From: JABMMZ01 sp964438995
GTDB taxonomy: Bacteria > Bacteroidota > Bacteroidia > NS11-12g > UBA955
Direction: 5' to 3'
NCBI GenBank assembly: GCA_964438995.1
Contig: CAYTMQ010000003.1
Location: 124,001-188,000, forward strand
Length of the DNA: 64,000 nt
The position numbers were made by a program, and so were the translations under genes. Positions 7,472 through 16,043 of this stretch are shown piece by piece (the stretch's first letter is position 1; each line of letters starts with the position of its first letter). The notes beneath the pieces are model-generated. The model saw nothing but the letters and a program-made list of their open reading frames with translations, was not told where the DNA came from and made no database searches.

Positions 7472-9163
7472 ATGAACAAGCAAATCGTAGAATGTGTTCC
7501 TAATTTTAGTGAAGGAAACGACCCAGCTGTAATCAAACAAATCACCAATGCTATAGAAAGTGTTGAAGGTGTTATGCTTTTGCACGTAGATATGGGCAAA
7601 GCCACCAATAGAACTGTTGTAACCTTTGCAGGTGAGCCTGCCAAAGTTGTTGATGCTGCCTTTTTAGCCATTCAAAAAGCAGCTGAATTGATTGATATGC
7701 GCAACCACAAAGGCGAACACCCACGAATGGGTGCCACTGATGTTTGTCCACTTGTTCCAGTATCTGGTATTACCATGGAAGAATGTGCTGAATGGTCGAA
7801 AAAACTCGGTCAACGCGTAGGAAACGAATTGAAAATTCCAGTTTATTTATACGAAGAAGCTCAATCCAATAAAAACCGTTCAAACTTATCTGTCATCAGA
7901 GCCGGCGAATATGAAGGTTTTGCAGAAAAAATAAAATTACCTGAATGGCAACCCGATTTCGGTCCAGCTGAGTTGCCTCTTAAACATGGCGCAACTGTAA
8001 TTGGTGCCCGCGATTTCCTAATTGCATACAACATTAACCTCAATACAAAATCAACCCGTTTAGCCAATCGAATTGCATTCGATGTGCGCGAAGCTGGTCG
8101 TGTAAAAAGAGAAGGCAATCCTATCACGGGTAAAGTAGTAAACGACGAAAACGGAGAGCCAGTGAGAATTCCAGGTACTCTAAAATCTGTCAAAGCCATT
8201 GGTTGGTACATCGAAGAATATGGCATGGCTCAAATAAGCATGAACCTTACCAACTATAAAATCACTTCTGTACACAAAGCATTTGACGAAGTGTGTGATA
8301 AAGCAAACGAAAGAGGCATTCGTGTGACAGGTAGCGAATTGGTTGGACTAGTACCTTTGCAACCACTGCTTGATGCAGGTAAACACTATCTCGAAAAACA
8401 AGGTAGAAGCATTGGTGTTAGTGAATCAGAATTGATACATATAGCAGTTCAATCTTTGGGATTAGAACAACTTGGCAAATTCAATCCAGAAGAACGTGTT
8501 ATTGAGTATGTCTTAAGAGACAAATCGAAGAAACGCTTGGTCGACATGACAATTACTGGATTTATAGATGAAACAGCAAGTGATAGTCCAGCTCCAGGTG
8601 GAGGTTCAGTAAGCGCGTTGTGTGCAGCTTTAGGTGTCGGATTAGGAGCAATGGTTGGCAATTTAAGTGCAGATAAAAGAGGTTGGGAAAGTAGAACCAA
8701 AGAATTCAGCGACTGGGCAGAGAAAGCGCAACGTATCAAAGAAGAATTGATCTACTTAATCGACGAGGACACCAACGCTTTCAATGGAATTATGAACGCA
8801 TTACAAATGCCAAAATCAACGCCAGAAGAGAAAGCGGCAAGATCAACAGCGCTAGAAGCAGCATCTATCTATGCTACAGAAATTCCATTGCGCACCATGA
8901 AAGTGGCATATAAAAGCATAGAAGTTTTAGACTACATGATAACGAATGGCAATCCGAACAGCATCACAGATGCAGGTGTTGGATTACTATGCATCAAAAC
9001 AGCCGTTAGAGGCGCATATTTCAACGTATTGGTAAACGCCAAGGGATTAAACACAAAAGATGTTGCTAAAGCTATGGCTGACGAAGCAAAAGCGATTTTA
9101 GCAGACAACCATAAAAGAATAGATGCTATTTTAGAAAAAGTAGAAGCGGCGATAGCGTTTTAA
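7472..9163 (+). CDS. ftcD: bifunctional glutamate formimidoyltransferase / formimidoyl-THF cyclodeaminase
   Basis: The 563-residue protein fuses both activities. Residues 1 to about 325 carry the formiminotransferase part (IVECVPNFSEG at 4-14, later MRNHKGEHPRMGATDVCP). From about 345 the cyclodeaminase domain begins (FIDETASDSPAPGGGSVSA). It passes the formimino group of formiminoglutamate, from histidine degradation, to tetrahydrofolate, then releases ammonia to give methenyl-THF. No hut genes are adjacent. The ATG at 7472 is preferred because a promoter element covers the only upstream alternative. A strong hairpin terminator follows 27 nt after the stop. Confidence 0.95.
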   Translation: MNKQIVECVPNFSEGNDPAVIKQITNAIESVEGVMLLHVDMGKATNRTVVTFAGEPAKVVDAAFLAIQKAAELIDMRNHKGEHPRMGATDVCPLVPVSGITMEECAEWSKKLGQRVGNELKIPVYLYEEAQSNKNRSNLSVIRAGEYEGFAEKIKLPEWQPDFGPAELPLKHGATVIGARDFLIAYNINLNTKSTRLANRIAFDVREAGRVKREGNPITGKVVNDENGEPVRIPGTLKSVKAIGWYIEEYGMAQISMNLTNYKITSVHKAFDEVCDKANERGIRVTGSELVGLVPLQPLLDAGKHYLEKQGRSIGVSESELIHIAVQSLGLEQLGKFNPEERVIEYVLRDKSKKRLVDMTITGFIDETASDSPAPGGGSVSALCAALGVGLGAMVGNLSADKRGWESRTKEFSDWAEKAQRIKEELIYLIDEDTNAFNGIMNALQMPKSTPEEKAARSTALEAASIYATEIPLRTMKVAYKSIEVLDYMITNGNPNSITDAGVGLLCIKTAVRGAYFNVLVNAKGLNTKDVAKAMADEAKAILADNHKRIDAILEKVEAAIAF

Positions 9164-9190
9164 CATTCAAAAAGTACTTTACAACAAAAA

Positions 9191-9213
9191 ACCCATTAGC
9201 GATGCTAATGGGT
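9191..9213. terminator. bidirectional intrinsic terminator between ftcD and tRNA-Asp
   Basis: A perfect 10-bp stem (ACCCATTAGC / GCTAATGGGT) with a GAT loop is flanked by A-runs on the left and T-runs on the right. It can stop ftcD transcription on the plus strand and tRNA-Asp transcription on the minus strand. Confidence 0.92.
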
Positions 9214-9229
9214 TTTTATTTTGTCTCTG

Positions 9230-9303
9230 CGGTGTGGACGGGATTCGAACCCGCGACCCCTGCCGTGACAGGGCAGTATTCTAACCAGCTGAACTACCAC
9301 ACC
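9230..9303 (-). tRNA. tRNA-Asp (anticodon GTC)
   Basis: The minus strand folds as a complete cloverleaf: acceptor GGTGTGG/CCACACC, anticodon arm CTGCC-CTGTCAC-GGCAG with GTC anticodon, and T arm GCGGG-TTCGAAT-CCCGT. The discriminator base is G, as expected for Asp. CCA is not encoded. It has its own two-part promoter and ends about 16 nt before the hairpin terminator. Confidence 0.97.
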
Positions 9304-9321
9304 TTCTGGTTTTTGGGAGTG

Positions 9322-9351
9322 CAAAGATAAGAGAAAATCTTAATTTCCAAA
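9322..9351 (-). promoter_or_regulatory. two-part promoter of tRNA-Asp (-33 TTTG, -7 TATCTTTG)
   Basis: On the minus strand TATCTTTG (9322-9329) is an exact TAnnTTTG box. A TTTG lies 18 nt upstream (9348-9351), close to the expected -33/-7 spacing. The start site would fall a few bases before the tRNA 5' end at 9303. Confidence 0.65.
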
Positions 9352-9355
9352 AAAA

Positions 9356-10213
9356 TTATGATAAAATCTTTTCTGACTCTACATCTATGCTGCGACCGAA
9401 CGCGCCAGCACTCGCTTTTAAACGATTTATTAAGCCTGAAAATTGATCGAAATACAAAGATTGCGCTCCATCTGACAAAGCCTCTTCTGGTTGGTTGTGA
9501 ACCTCTACCATTATGCCGTCAGCTCCTGCTGCCATTGCCGCTAAACTCATTGGCGTTACCAATTCTCTTACTCCTGTACCCTGACTTGGATCTACTATCA
9601 CTGGTAAATGTGATACAGATTTTAACAATGGTACTATACTTAAATCTAATGTGTTTCTTGTTGCTGTTTCAAAGGTTCTGATACCTCTTTCACATAATAT
9701 AACTTTGTAATTACCGCCCGATAAAATGTATTCGGCAGCTAACAACCATTCTTCCATTGTGCTACTCATGCCACGCTTCAACATCACTGGTTTATCAATT
9801 TTACTAAGCGCTCTTAACAATTGGTAATTTTGCATGTTACGAGTACCCACTTGTAAGATATCTGCATACTGAGCAACTTCATCAACCAAATTGGTATCCA
9901 TGACTTCAGTGATAACATTCATATTGAATTTATCCGCTGCTTGTCTCATCAATATTAGTCCGTCTTTTTTTAGGCCCTGAAACGAATATGGAGACGTTCT
10001 TGGCTTGTAAGCACCTCCACGTAGTATTTTAACATTTTGCTTGCTCAAAAACTCACAAATCGTGAAAATTTGGTCTTCGTTTTCTACTGCACAAGGACCA
10101 GCAATGACGGTTAGATTGCCGTTTCCAATAGAGGTGTTCTTAAGTTGGATGACAGTGTTCTCACTTTTCCATTCTCTTGATACCAATTGGTAAGGCTTCC
10201 TTTTATTTTCCAT
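9356..10213 (-). CDS. aroF: 3-deoxy-7-phosphoheptulonate synthase (type I-beta)
   Basis: The 285-residue protein makes DAHP from PEP and erythrose-4-phosphate, the first step of the shikimate pathway. AGPCAVE lies at 38-44 and GGAYKPRTSPYSFQG at 66-80, both typical of the type I-beta/KDO8PS-like group. Only about 30 residues precede the core, so it lacks both the N-terminal ACT-like regulatory domain and a chorismate mutase domain seen in some relatives. It lies 24 nt downstream of the DUF4270 gene, probably in one transcript with it. Confidence 0.93.
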   Translation of the reverse strand: MENKRKPYQLVSREWKSENTVIQLKNTSIGNGNLTVIAGPCAVENEDQIFTICEFLSKQNVKILRGGAYKPRTSPYSFQGLKKDGLILMRQAADKFNMNVITEVMDTNLVDEVAQYADILQVGTRNMQNYQLLRALSKIDKPVMLKRGMSSTMEEWLLAAEYILSGGNYKVILCERGIRTFETATRNTLDLSIVPLLKSVSHLPVIVDPSQGTGVRELVTPMSLAAMAAGADGIMVEVHNQPEEALSDGAQSLYFDQFSGLINRLKASAGAFGRSIDVESEKILS

Positions 10214-10237
10214 TAGAATTATAACAAAAAAAGTTGA

Positions 10238-11554
10238 TTAAAGTTCTGTAAATATCAGTTTAAATTCTATCCCACTTCCTGAAATCAACTTTCTAGAATC
10301 GACAACTATTCTGCTTGGCGCAACTGGATTGTCTGATGGAATCGCTAAGAATAACCCTCTGTTATTGTTCTCCCCTTTTATTTGATAATCGGTAAACAAA
10401 CTTTGAATGTATCTTGTGATATTAAATCTGTATTCATTTTTACTCGCGTTGTAATCTCCACCAAAATTAGGCTCTACAAAATCTATAATTCCCGCATTTA
10501 ATTTGGTGTCTTTATCTTCAGCAAACAACAACATTCTCTTTGGCAATCCAAAAGGGGCATTATATGTACCTGCCAATGGGTGAATAATAATCTCAGCTTT
10601 ACCAACTGAAATGTGCTTATTGTTTTTGATGATGCTGAACAAATTTGGCAATCTGATTTTTGTTTTAGCACCCGCCATAGACATCACATAAGTAGTGTCG
10701 AAATTGGCGTTACCTCCAAATGCTTTTTGCTTAGTTATATCAGTGCTTTGATTGCTAACTTTAAACTCTGAAAATTTTCTTGAATCAGTATACACTTTCA
10801 AATCGGCTTGTTGGGTATCGTTGTAATAGATGCGCAACTTGGTCATATTGCCTTTCAAGTTAATTGCAGCTATAGCACCACTACCAAAAGAAGGTGTGTT
10901 TGTTGGCACTATGGCTAAACCTTTAAAGTAACTCAAGAAATTTGCCTGACTTGATACATTTGTTGAACTGGCATTGAACAGTTTTGTTGCCAATGCCGAA
11001 CTCAATTTTATCGACATACCTGGAGCTCCTTTTACATTCGATTTAAGATCGCGATGAGTTAAACTATCGCTTATAGCAAATCTACCAGTAAATGTACCAA
11101 CTGGGGTTGGGTCGTAATTGTAAGATTGATTAGAGTGGGTCACATTGTAGTTCATGCTTTCGTTTACCTCATAAACATTGAATGTGATTTCAGAATTCAA
11201 ATCTCCGTAATAAGCTGTTGTTGATGTAAATTGTAAAAAAAGCACTGCAGAATCAAGCGTATTTGAGCTTAACACATTGTTGAGCTGAGATAGTTGAAAC
11301 TGGCAATAAGTTGAAGCCTGGTATTTACCAAATGTAGCATCGTTGATGACGCCAATAAGGTTATGACTTAAGCTATCCGACTTAAGAGAATCTTCTCTAA
11401 CAGTACATGTAGTAACTTGTAAGGAATCAATAAAGCTGTAACCTTCAAAACCTTTGGTGGTTTCGTTGGCTAGAAATACGTTATCATCTTGCTTTTTGCA
11501 GGCAGAAACGAAAACAATGCTTAATAGGATAAAATAAACAGTTCTTAACTTCAC
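10238..11554 (-). CDS. DUF4270 lipoprotein
   Basis: This 438-residue protein has a lipoprotein signal peptide with Cys19 in VFVSAC. The DUF4270-like body includes GVINDATFGKYQASTYCQF, where a shared pattern reports the 'not decayed' repeated-strand fold of Bacteroidota surface lipoproteins. Function is unknown. It is 17 nt downstream of the GT5 fragment, an association that recurs in Bacteroidota as far as I know, and may be cotranscribed with aroF. Confidence 0.8.
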   Translation of the reverse strand: MKLRTVYFILLSIVFVSACKKQDDNVFLANETTKGFEGYSFIDSLQVTTCTVREDSLKSDSLSHNLIGVINDATFGKYQASTYCQFQLSQLNNVLSSNTLDSAVLFLQFTSTTAYYGDLNSEITFNVYEVNESMNYNVTHSNQSYNYDPTPVGTFTGRFAISDSLTHRDLKSNVKGAPGMSIKLSSALATKLFNASSTNVSSQANFLSYFKGLAIVPTNTPSFGSGAIAAINLKGNMTKLRIYYNDTQQADLKVYTDSRKFSEFKVSNQSTDITKQKAFGGNANFDTTYVMSMAGAKTKIRLPNLFSIIKNNKHISVGKAEIIIHPLAGTYNAPFGLPKRMLLFAEDKDTKLNAGIIDFVEPNFGGDYNASKNEYRFNITRYIQSLFTDYQIKGENNNRGLFLAIPSDNPVAPSRIVVDSRKLISGSGIEFKLIFTEL

Positions 11555-11571
11555 GAACGCAAAATAACTGA

Positions 11572-12384
11572 TTATTTTGCAGAAGTCATCACTTGGTCGT
11601 AGAAAGCTGTATATTTTTCGCCTAAATTTTCACTATCGTGAACCATGTTAGGTTTAGCTTTCATCATTTTAGCCAATTCTGGATCAAGGTTTCCTGTGCA
11701 ATCAACTACTGCATCAGCATTCTTGATGCCACCAGCGTGCAAACTTTTGTTGTCGCCATTAGCATATGATTCTAAGTGTTTATCTGAAATTTCATTTAAA
11801 GATGCCTTGCGACCAAAATCTTTGCCTAAGTCTTCTTTGAATTCGTTTTCAAATACTGAGTAAATAACTTTAGCATTTTTGAACACAGGTTCGTCTTTGT
11901 ACAAAGTTTTTAAGTACACCGGAATTAAACTCGTCATCCAACCTTGACAATGAATGATGTCAGGAGCCCATCCAAGTTTCTTTACAGTTTCTAATACGCC
12001 TTTACAGAAGAAAATTACTCGCTCGTCATTGTCATCAAAGAATTTGTTCTTCTCATCTGTGAAAACAAACTTGCGGTGGAAATAATCTTCGTTGTCTAGA
12101 AAGTAAACTTGCATTCTAGCTTCAGTTAAAGAAGCTACTTTAATCATGAGCGGGTTGTCTTTGTCATCGATAGAAATGTTAATACCTGAAAGTCTTACTA
12201 CTTCATGTAGTCTGTTCCTTCTTTCATTGATAACTCCGAATCTTGGTACTAATACTCTAATCTCGTGGTCTTTTTCCTGAATGGCTTGTGGTAAAAATCT
12301 AGATACTGTGGCCACCGGTGATTCATTTAAGAACGGTGTCATCTCTGATGACACAAATAGTACTCTTTTTTTTGGGTTGCTCAT
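11572..12384 (-). CDS. GT5 glycogen/starch synthase N-terminal-domain protein
   Basis: The 270-residue protein matches only the N-terminal half of family GT5 glycogen synthases (VLFVSSEMTPF at 9-19, later PDIIHCQGWMTSLIPVYL). Full enzymes are about 480 residues. The usual K-x-GGL motif after SEMTPF is replaced by LNESPVATV, so the ADP-glucose-binding lysine is not evident. It may be a regulator or have lost synthase activity; short proteins like this are commonly labelled 'glycogen/starch synthase' in Bacteroidota. It heads the likely operon GT5 fragment-DUF4270-aroF. Confidence 0.8.
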   Translation of the reverse strand: MSNPKKRVLFVSSEMTPFLNESPVATVSRFLPQAIQEKDHEIRVLVPRFGVINERRNRLHEVVRLSGINISIDDKDNPLMIKVASLTEARMQVYFLDNEDYFHRKFVFTDEKNKFFDDNDERVIFFCKGVLETVKKLGWAPDIIHCQGWMTSLIPVYLKTLYKDEPVFKNAKVIYSVFENEFKEDLGKDFGRKASLNEISDKHLESYANGDNKSLHAGGIKNADAVVDCTGNLDPELAKMMKAKPNMVHDSENLGEKYTAFYDQVMTSAK

Positions 12385-12413
12385 GCGTGTTGTTGTTTAG
12401 GATTTTTCAATTA

Positions 12414-12421
12414 CAAAGATA
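12414..12421 (-). promoter_or_regulatory. -7 element (TATCTTTG) for the GT5-DUF4270-aroF operon
   Basis: An exact TAnnTTTG on the minus strand ends 29 nt before the ATG at 12384 and is identical to the tRNA-Asp -7 box. Confidence 0.55.
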
Positions 12422-12556
12422 ATACAATTTTTTCTTAAAATCTCAAATAATTACCCAAGTATTTTTATAAAAAGTCTGTAAAACCTTATCAAATATAGTA
12501 TAATTGCATATATATAATAAAGTCAACCATACACTATTATGCCGCTAAAACGCCCT

Positions 12557-12590
12557 AAAAAAAGTGTTGTTTATTTCAAAAAAAAGTGTT
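12557..12590 (+). repeat. two A-tract GTGTT direct repeats, 22 bp apart
   Basis: Seven A then GTGTT (12557-12568), and eight A then GTGTT (12578-12590), give GTGTT copies exactly 22 bp apart. They lie in the 228-bp spacer between the EI24 gene stop and the GT5 gene start. No gene is visible in this spacer. Confidence 0.45.
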
Positions 12591-12612
12591 ATAGCAGGAG
12601 TATTTAGAACAA

Positions 12613-13410
12613 TTATAAACCGGATTGACCATTTCTTTCTCGCCCTATTTCTATCATTCCAGTCGTCGCTCCACACAAAGCATTGATAGGTGCAATCACC
12701 AATCCTACAAATGGAACCTTATCTAATACCCAATACATCAAGCCTAAGCCAATAGCAAACCACTTGTTCTGTTTAATTAATGTAGTACCTTCTGATATAC
12801 TCATTTTCCTGCGCTCACATGTGTAATCCATCATACTGTATCCATAGAAATAAGCTCCTATCACTATAAGTATAGGATAGGTGATGACGCCAAATCCACT
12901 GCTGAAAATTGAAATTACACCAAACAATGCCATCCAAAACAACTCTATCATCAAATTACGCACCGATACAAGTACGCCTCTAATTATATCTTTCAAGAAT
13001 TGCACCAACTCAAAATCAAATTTCTGACCAGTAATTCTACTGTCAATTGCCTCACTCATTAAAGAAAATACAGGAGAGAGTATGATTAACACTATATATT
13101 TTGATAAAGAGGCAGAGAGCAACAACACAAGTATTATAAATACCACTGATATTATACCATAGATTGAAATGTTTCCAAGTGTGTTAAAAACACTTAACCA
13201 ACCATCCATCTTAGGCAAATGATCTGGCAAATAATTCTTTAAAAGTGCATATACAATATCATAGGCATAAACATACACCAAAGAAATCATGCTAATATAG
13301 AAGAACACACTGATAAGAATAGGATACAAATAGTAGTGCCCTAGTCTATTCTTAAATATAAATCCAAAAGCTGTAAAAAAATGTGTTATGCCTTTAATAA
13401 ACTGACCCAT
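12613..13410 (-). CDS. EI24/CysZ-like membrane protein
   Basis: The 265-residue protein has four to six hydrophobic segments and begins MGQFIKGITHFFTAFGFI, then YYLYPILISVFFYISM. The C-terminal part (LGLMYWVLDKVPFVGLVIAPINALCGATTGM) matches the EI24/CysZ family. CysZ moves sulfate in enterobacteria, but the role of Bacteroidota members is unproven. The ATG at 13410 is chosen because an exact promoter box ends 8 nt upstream; the frame continues further upstream only into the neighbouring divergent gene. Confidence 0.78.
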   Translation of the reverse strand: MGQFIKGITHFFTAFGFIFKNRLGHYYLYPILISVFFYISMISLVYVYAYDIVYALLKNYLPDHLPKMDGWLSVFNTLGNISIYGIISVVFIILVLLLSASLSKYIVLIILSPVFSLMSEAIDSRITGQKFDFELVQFLKDIIRGVLVSVRNLMIELFWMALFGVISIFSSGFGVITYPILIVIGAYFYGYSMMDYTCERRKMSISEGTTLIKQNKWFAIGLGLMYWVLDKVPFVGLVIAPINALCGATTGMIEIGRERNGQSGL

Positions 13411-13418
13411 ATGTGACT

Positions 13419-13426
13419 CAAATTTA
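13419..13426 (-). promoter_or_regulatory. -7 element (TAAATTTG) for the EI24 gene
   Basis: An exact TAnnTTTG on the minus strand ends 8 nt before the ATG, implying a near-leaderless transcript. Confidence 0.55.
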
Positions 13427-13467
13427 ATCTTTAAAAAGTAAATAAAATTTAGTTTTAATTTGCAGTA

Positions 13468-14121
13468 ATGGAATTTATCGATGAAAACATTCAGCAATAT
13501 GCTGAGCGACATACATCTCCTGAAAGTGCTTTGCTTCACGATCTGAACCGTTATACGCATACAAGTGTTTTAAAGCCTCGAATGCTCAGCGGTCACCTTC
13601 AAGGTCGATTTCTTAGTTTCATCAGTCAAATGATGCAACCAACCTATATATTAGACATTGGTACATACACTGGATATTCTGCTTTGTGCTTAGCCGAAGG
13701 TTTGACAGAAAATGGCAAATTATACACCATTGATAACAATGAAGAGGTAATGCTAAACGCCAAATCCTTCATAGAGAAGTCAGAATATGCTCATAAAATT
13801 GAAACTGTAACTGGAAATGCTTTGCCTACCATTGAGACATTAAATGCGTTTGTACCTCATTGGGACCTTATATGGATGGATGCAGAAAAATCTGAATATT
13901 CTAACTATTACGATGCTTTATTTGAGCGATTGAAGCCAGGTGGTATCATAATGGCCGATAATGTATTGTGGAGTGGAAAGATTATAGATCCTAAATCATT
14001 AGAAAAAGACCAAGACACCATTCAATTGGACCAGTTCAATAAAAAGATTTTAGCCGACTCAAGAGTTGAAAACCTCTTGTTGCCCATTAGAGATGGCATC
14101 ATGATGCTCAGAAAACTCTGA
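13468..14121 (+). CDS. class I SAM-dependent O-methyltransferase
   Basis: This 217-residue protein belongs to the catechol/caffeoyl-CoA O-methyltransferase-like family. The SAM motif ILDIGTYTGYSAL lies at 61-73, WMDAEKSEY near 136-144 and GGIIMADNVLWSGK near 158-171. The usual substrate is a catechol-type or other hydroxyl compound, unknown here. It is divergent from EI24 and overlaps the convergent dusB gene by 63 nt. Confidence 0.88.
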   Translation: MEFIDENIQQYAERHTSPESALLHDLNRYTHTSVLKPRMLSGHLQGRFLSFISQMMQPTYILDIGTYTGYSALCLAEGLTENGKLYTIDNNEEVMLNAKSFIEKSEYAHKIETVTGNALPTIETLNAFVPHWDLIWMDAEKSEYSNYYDALFERLKPGGIIMADNVLWSGKIIDPKSLEKDQDTIQLDQFNKKILADSRVENLLLPIRDGIMMLRKL

Positions 14122-15108
14122 TGATTTTGCGTAAAAATCGGTTACTCTAATGGTATCTAACAATTCTCTGATTTCATTCATATTATTAGACATTACCAAT
14201 GCGGTTCTATAAGCTTTAAAGTTGGGAATACCCTTAAAGTAATTTGCGTAATGCCTTTTCATTTCATTGATTGCAATTACGGGACCTTTCCATTCAATAG
14301 ATTTTTCAAAATGGGTCACACAAGCATCTACTCTATCATTCAATGTAGGTGGAGCGAGGTGAGTCCCAGTATTCATAAAGTGTTTAATTTCATTGAATAT
14401 CCAAGGATGACCAATGCTGGCTCTACCAACCATTATGCCATCAACACCAAATCTATTTTTGTATTCTAGAGCCTTTTCTGGAGAATCGATATCTCCATTG
14501 CCGAAAATAGGGATAGTAATTCTAGGATTGTCTTTGATTTTGCCAATGAGGGTCCAGTCGGCCTCACCTTTATATAACTGAACTCTAGTTCTACCATGAA
14601 TGGTTAGTGCTTTGATACCAATATCCTGCAACCTCTCGGCTACTTCCTGAATGTTTTTGGTTTTATCGTCCCAGCCCAATCTGGTTTTTACAGTTACAGG
14701 TAAATTGGTAGAATCTACAATGGCCTTAGTCATAGACACCATTTTAGGAATATCTTGCAAAATGGCTGCTCCACCGCCTTTACATACGACCTTTTTAACT
14801 GGGCAACCGTAATTGATATCAATTAAATCAGGATTTGCCGCAGCAGCTATTCTAGCAGCCTCTACCATACTGTCGGGTTCTCCACCAAACAATTGTATAC
14901 CTATAGGTCTCTCATACTCAAATATATCGAGTTTTTGAACACTTTTAGCGGCATCTCTTATCAACCCTTCAGAGCTTATAAACTCAGTATACATAAGGTC
15001 TGCACCGTTCTTTTTACATACGTATCTGAACGGAGGATCACTCACATCTTCCATTGGAGCAAGCAACAGGGGAAAATTTCCTAAAGATATGTCACCAATT
15101 TTTACCAA
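14059..15108 (-). CDS. dusB: tRNA-dihydrouridine synthase B
   Basis: The 349-residue flavoenzyme reduces uridine to dihydrouridine in tRNA. It shows FPLLLAPMEDVSDPPFR at 12-28, NYGCPVKKV at 99-107 with the catalytic Cys102, and VTVKTRLGWDD. The start is a TTG at 15108: the encoded MVKIGDISLG fits the expected DusB N-terminus, the next in-frame ATG falls inside the active-site strand, and no in-frame ATG was seen in the promoter-proximal upstream region. The last 63 nt overlap the convergent methyltransferase gene. Confidence 0.93.
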   Translation of the reverse strand: MVKIGDISLGNFPLLLAPMEDVSDPPFRYVCKKNGADLMYTEFISSEGLIRDAAKSVQKLDIFEYERPIGIQLFGGEPDSMVEAARIAAAANPDLIDINYGCPVKKVVCKGGGAAILQDIPKMVSMTKAIVDSTNLPVTVKTRLGWDDKTKNIQEVAERLQDIGIKALTIHGRTRVQLYKGEADWTLIGKIKDNPRITIPIFGNGDIDSPEKALEYKNRFGVDGIMVGRASIGHPWIFNEIKHFMNTGTHLAPPTLNDRVDACVTHFEKSIEWKGPVIAINEMKRHYANYFKGIPNFKAYRTALVMSNNMNEIRELLDTIRVTDFYAKSSEFSEHHDAISNGQQEVFNS

Positions 15109-15125
15109 ATTTGCGCTAAATTTAT

Positions 15126-16043
15126 TTGAACTTGCAAAATTACGCTGAACAAGACAGAATCCAATACATTGGAGACATTTTAATTTTGGTTGGTGCCGTA
15201 ATTGCTTCGGCAGTTATCTTCAACATAATTGGCATGTCCATAGCTTCGTTTATTTTTAATATTCCTATTGAGAAGGCCATCTCTTTAAATCTTGATTATA
15301 GCAACAAGCAACATATTAATGCTTTAAAATTAGACCAAATCATTACTTCAATAGGCACATGGATGTTTACTGCATGGCTATTCTTAAGAATCAGAAAAAC
15401 ACCTTTCAATTCCTATATTGGCATAAGAATGCCCGGCGATAAGTCACAATGGGGCATTACAACGGTAATATTTGTAGCCTCTTTTTTTATCAGTGCTTTC
15501 CTACTATTTATTTGTTCTAAAATTCCTTTTTTTATTGATTTGGATCAAAACATCAACAATGAAAAATCAACTTTGATTTTATCTAAAATGTTAGAAATGC
15601 ATGGACCAATGGATTTAGCCACCAATTTGTTTGTAGTTGCGCTTATTCCTGCTATTACAGAAGAAATCTTTTTCAGAGGATTGCTTCAAAATTGGATCAC
15701 CAAACTCACCATAAACCCACATGTGGCAATTGCAATAACTTCTCTAATTTTCGCATTGGTTCATATGAACCCATTGCAATTTGTACCTATGGTTTTCTTA
15801 GCTGCAGTGTTGGGTTATGTGTATTATTTAACGAAAAGCATTTTTTGCAGCATGTTGGTGCATTTTCTTAACAATTCTCTAGCGGTGGTTGTTTACTATT
15901 ACAAAGACCATTCTAATGTAGCTAGCAGCATTGTGAATGATTCATATTCACCTAATCTATTTCTAGTAGCTGGCTCAGCAGTCATTTTGATTTCAGCTTT
16001 TTATTTATTGCAACAACTAAGAAACAAATTGTATCATGAATAA
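15126..16043 (+). CDS. CPBP family intramembrane metalloprotease
   Basis: The 305-residue multi-span protein contains the CAAX-protease/bacteriocin-processing (ABI) motifs: EEIFFRG at 179-185, His213 in FALVHMNP and His246 with Asn249/250 in LVHFLNN. The first ATG in frame is at residue 37, inside a membrane helix, and an in-frame TAA sits at 15117-15119. Translation must therefore begin at TTG 15126, TTG 15132 or another non-ATG codon. The gene overlaps cdsA by 8 nt (ATGAATAA). Confidence 0.85.
   Translation: MNLQNYAEQDRIQYIGDILILVGAVIASAVIFNIIGMSIASFIFNIPIEKAISLNLDYSNKQHINALKLDQIITSIGTWMFTAWLFLRIRKTPFNSYIGIRMPGDKSQWGITTVIFVASFFISAFLLFICSKIPFFIDLDQNINNEKSTLILSKMLEMHGPMDLATNLFVVALIPAITEEIFFRGLLQNWITKLTINPHVAIAITSLIFALVHMNPLQFVPMVFLAAVLGYVYYLTKSIFCSMLVHFLNNSLAVVVYYYKDHSNVASSIVNDSYSPNLFLVAGSAVILISAFYLLQQLRNKLYHE
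15135..15142 (-). promoter_or_regulatory. -7 element (TAATTTTG) for dusB
   Basis: An exact TAnnTTTG followed by CA lies on the minus strand, 26 nt before the TTG start of dusB. It falls inside the coding start of the divergent protease gene, so the two genes share overlapping control DNA. Confidence 0.55.

Noticed and set aside
9304..9321. A second tRNA next to tRNA-Asp
   Set aside because: The sequence upstream of the tRNA is only promoter and aroF coding sequence; no cloverleaf can be formed.
11572..12384. Assigning glgA
   Set aside because: Only the N-terminal half of GT5 is present and the K-x-GGL motif is missing.
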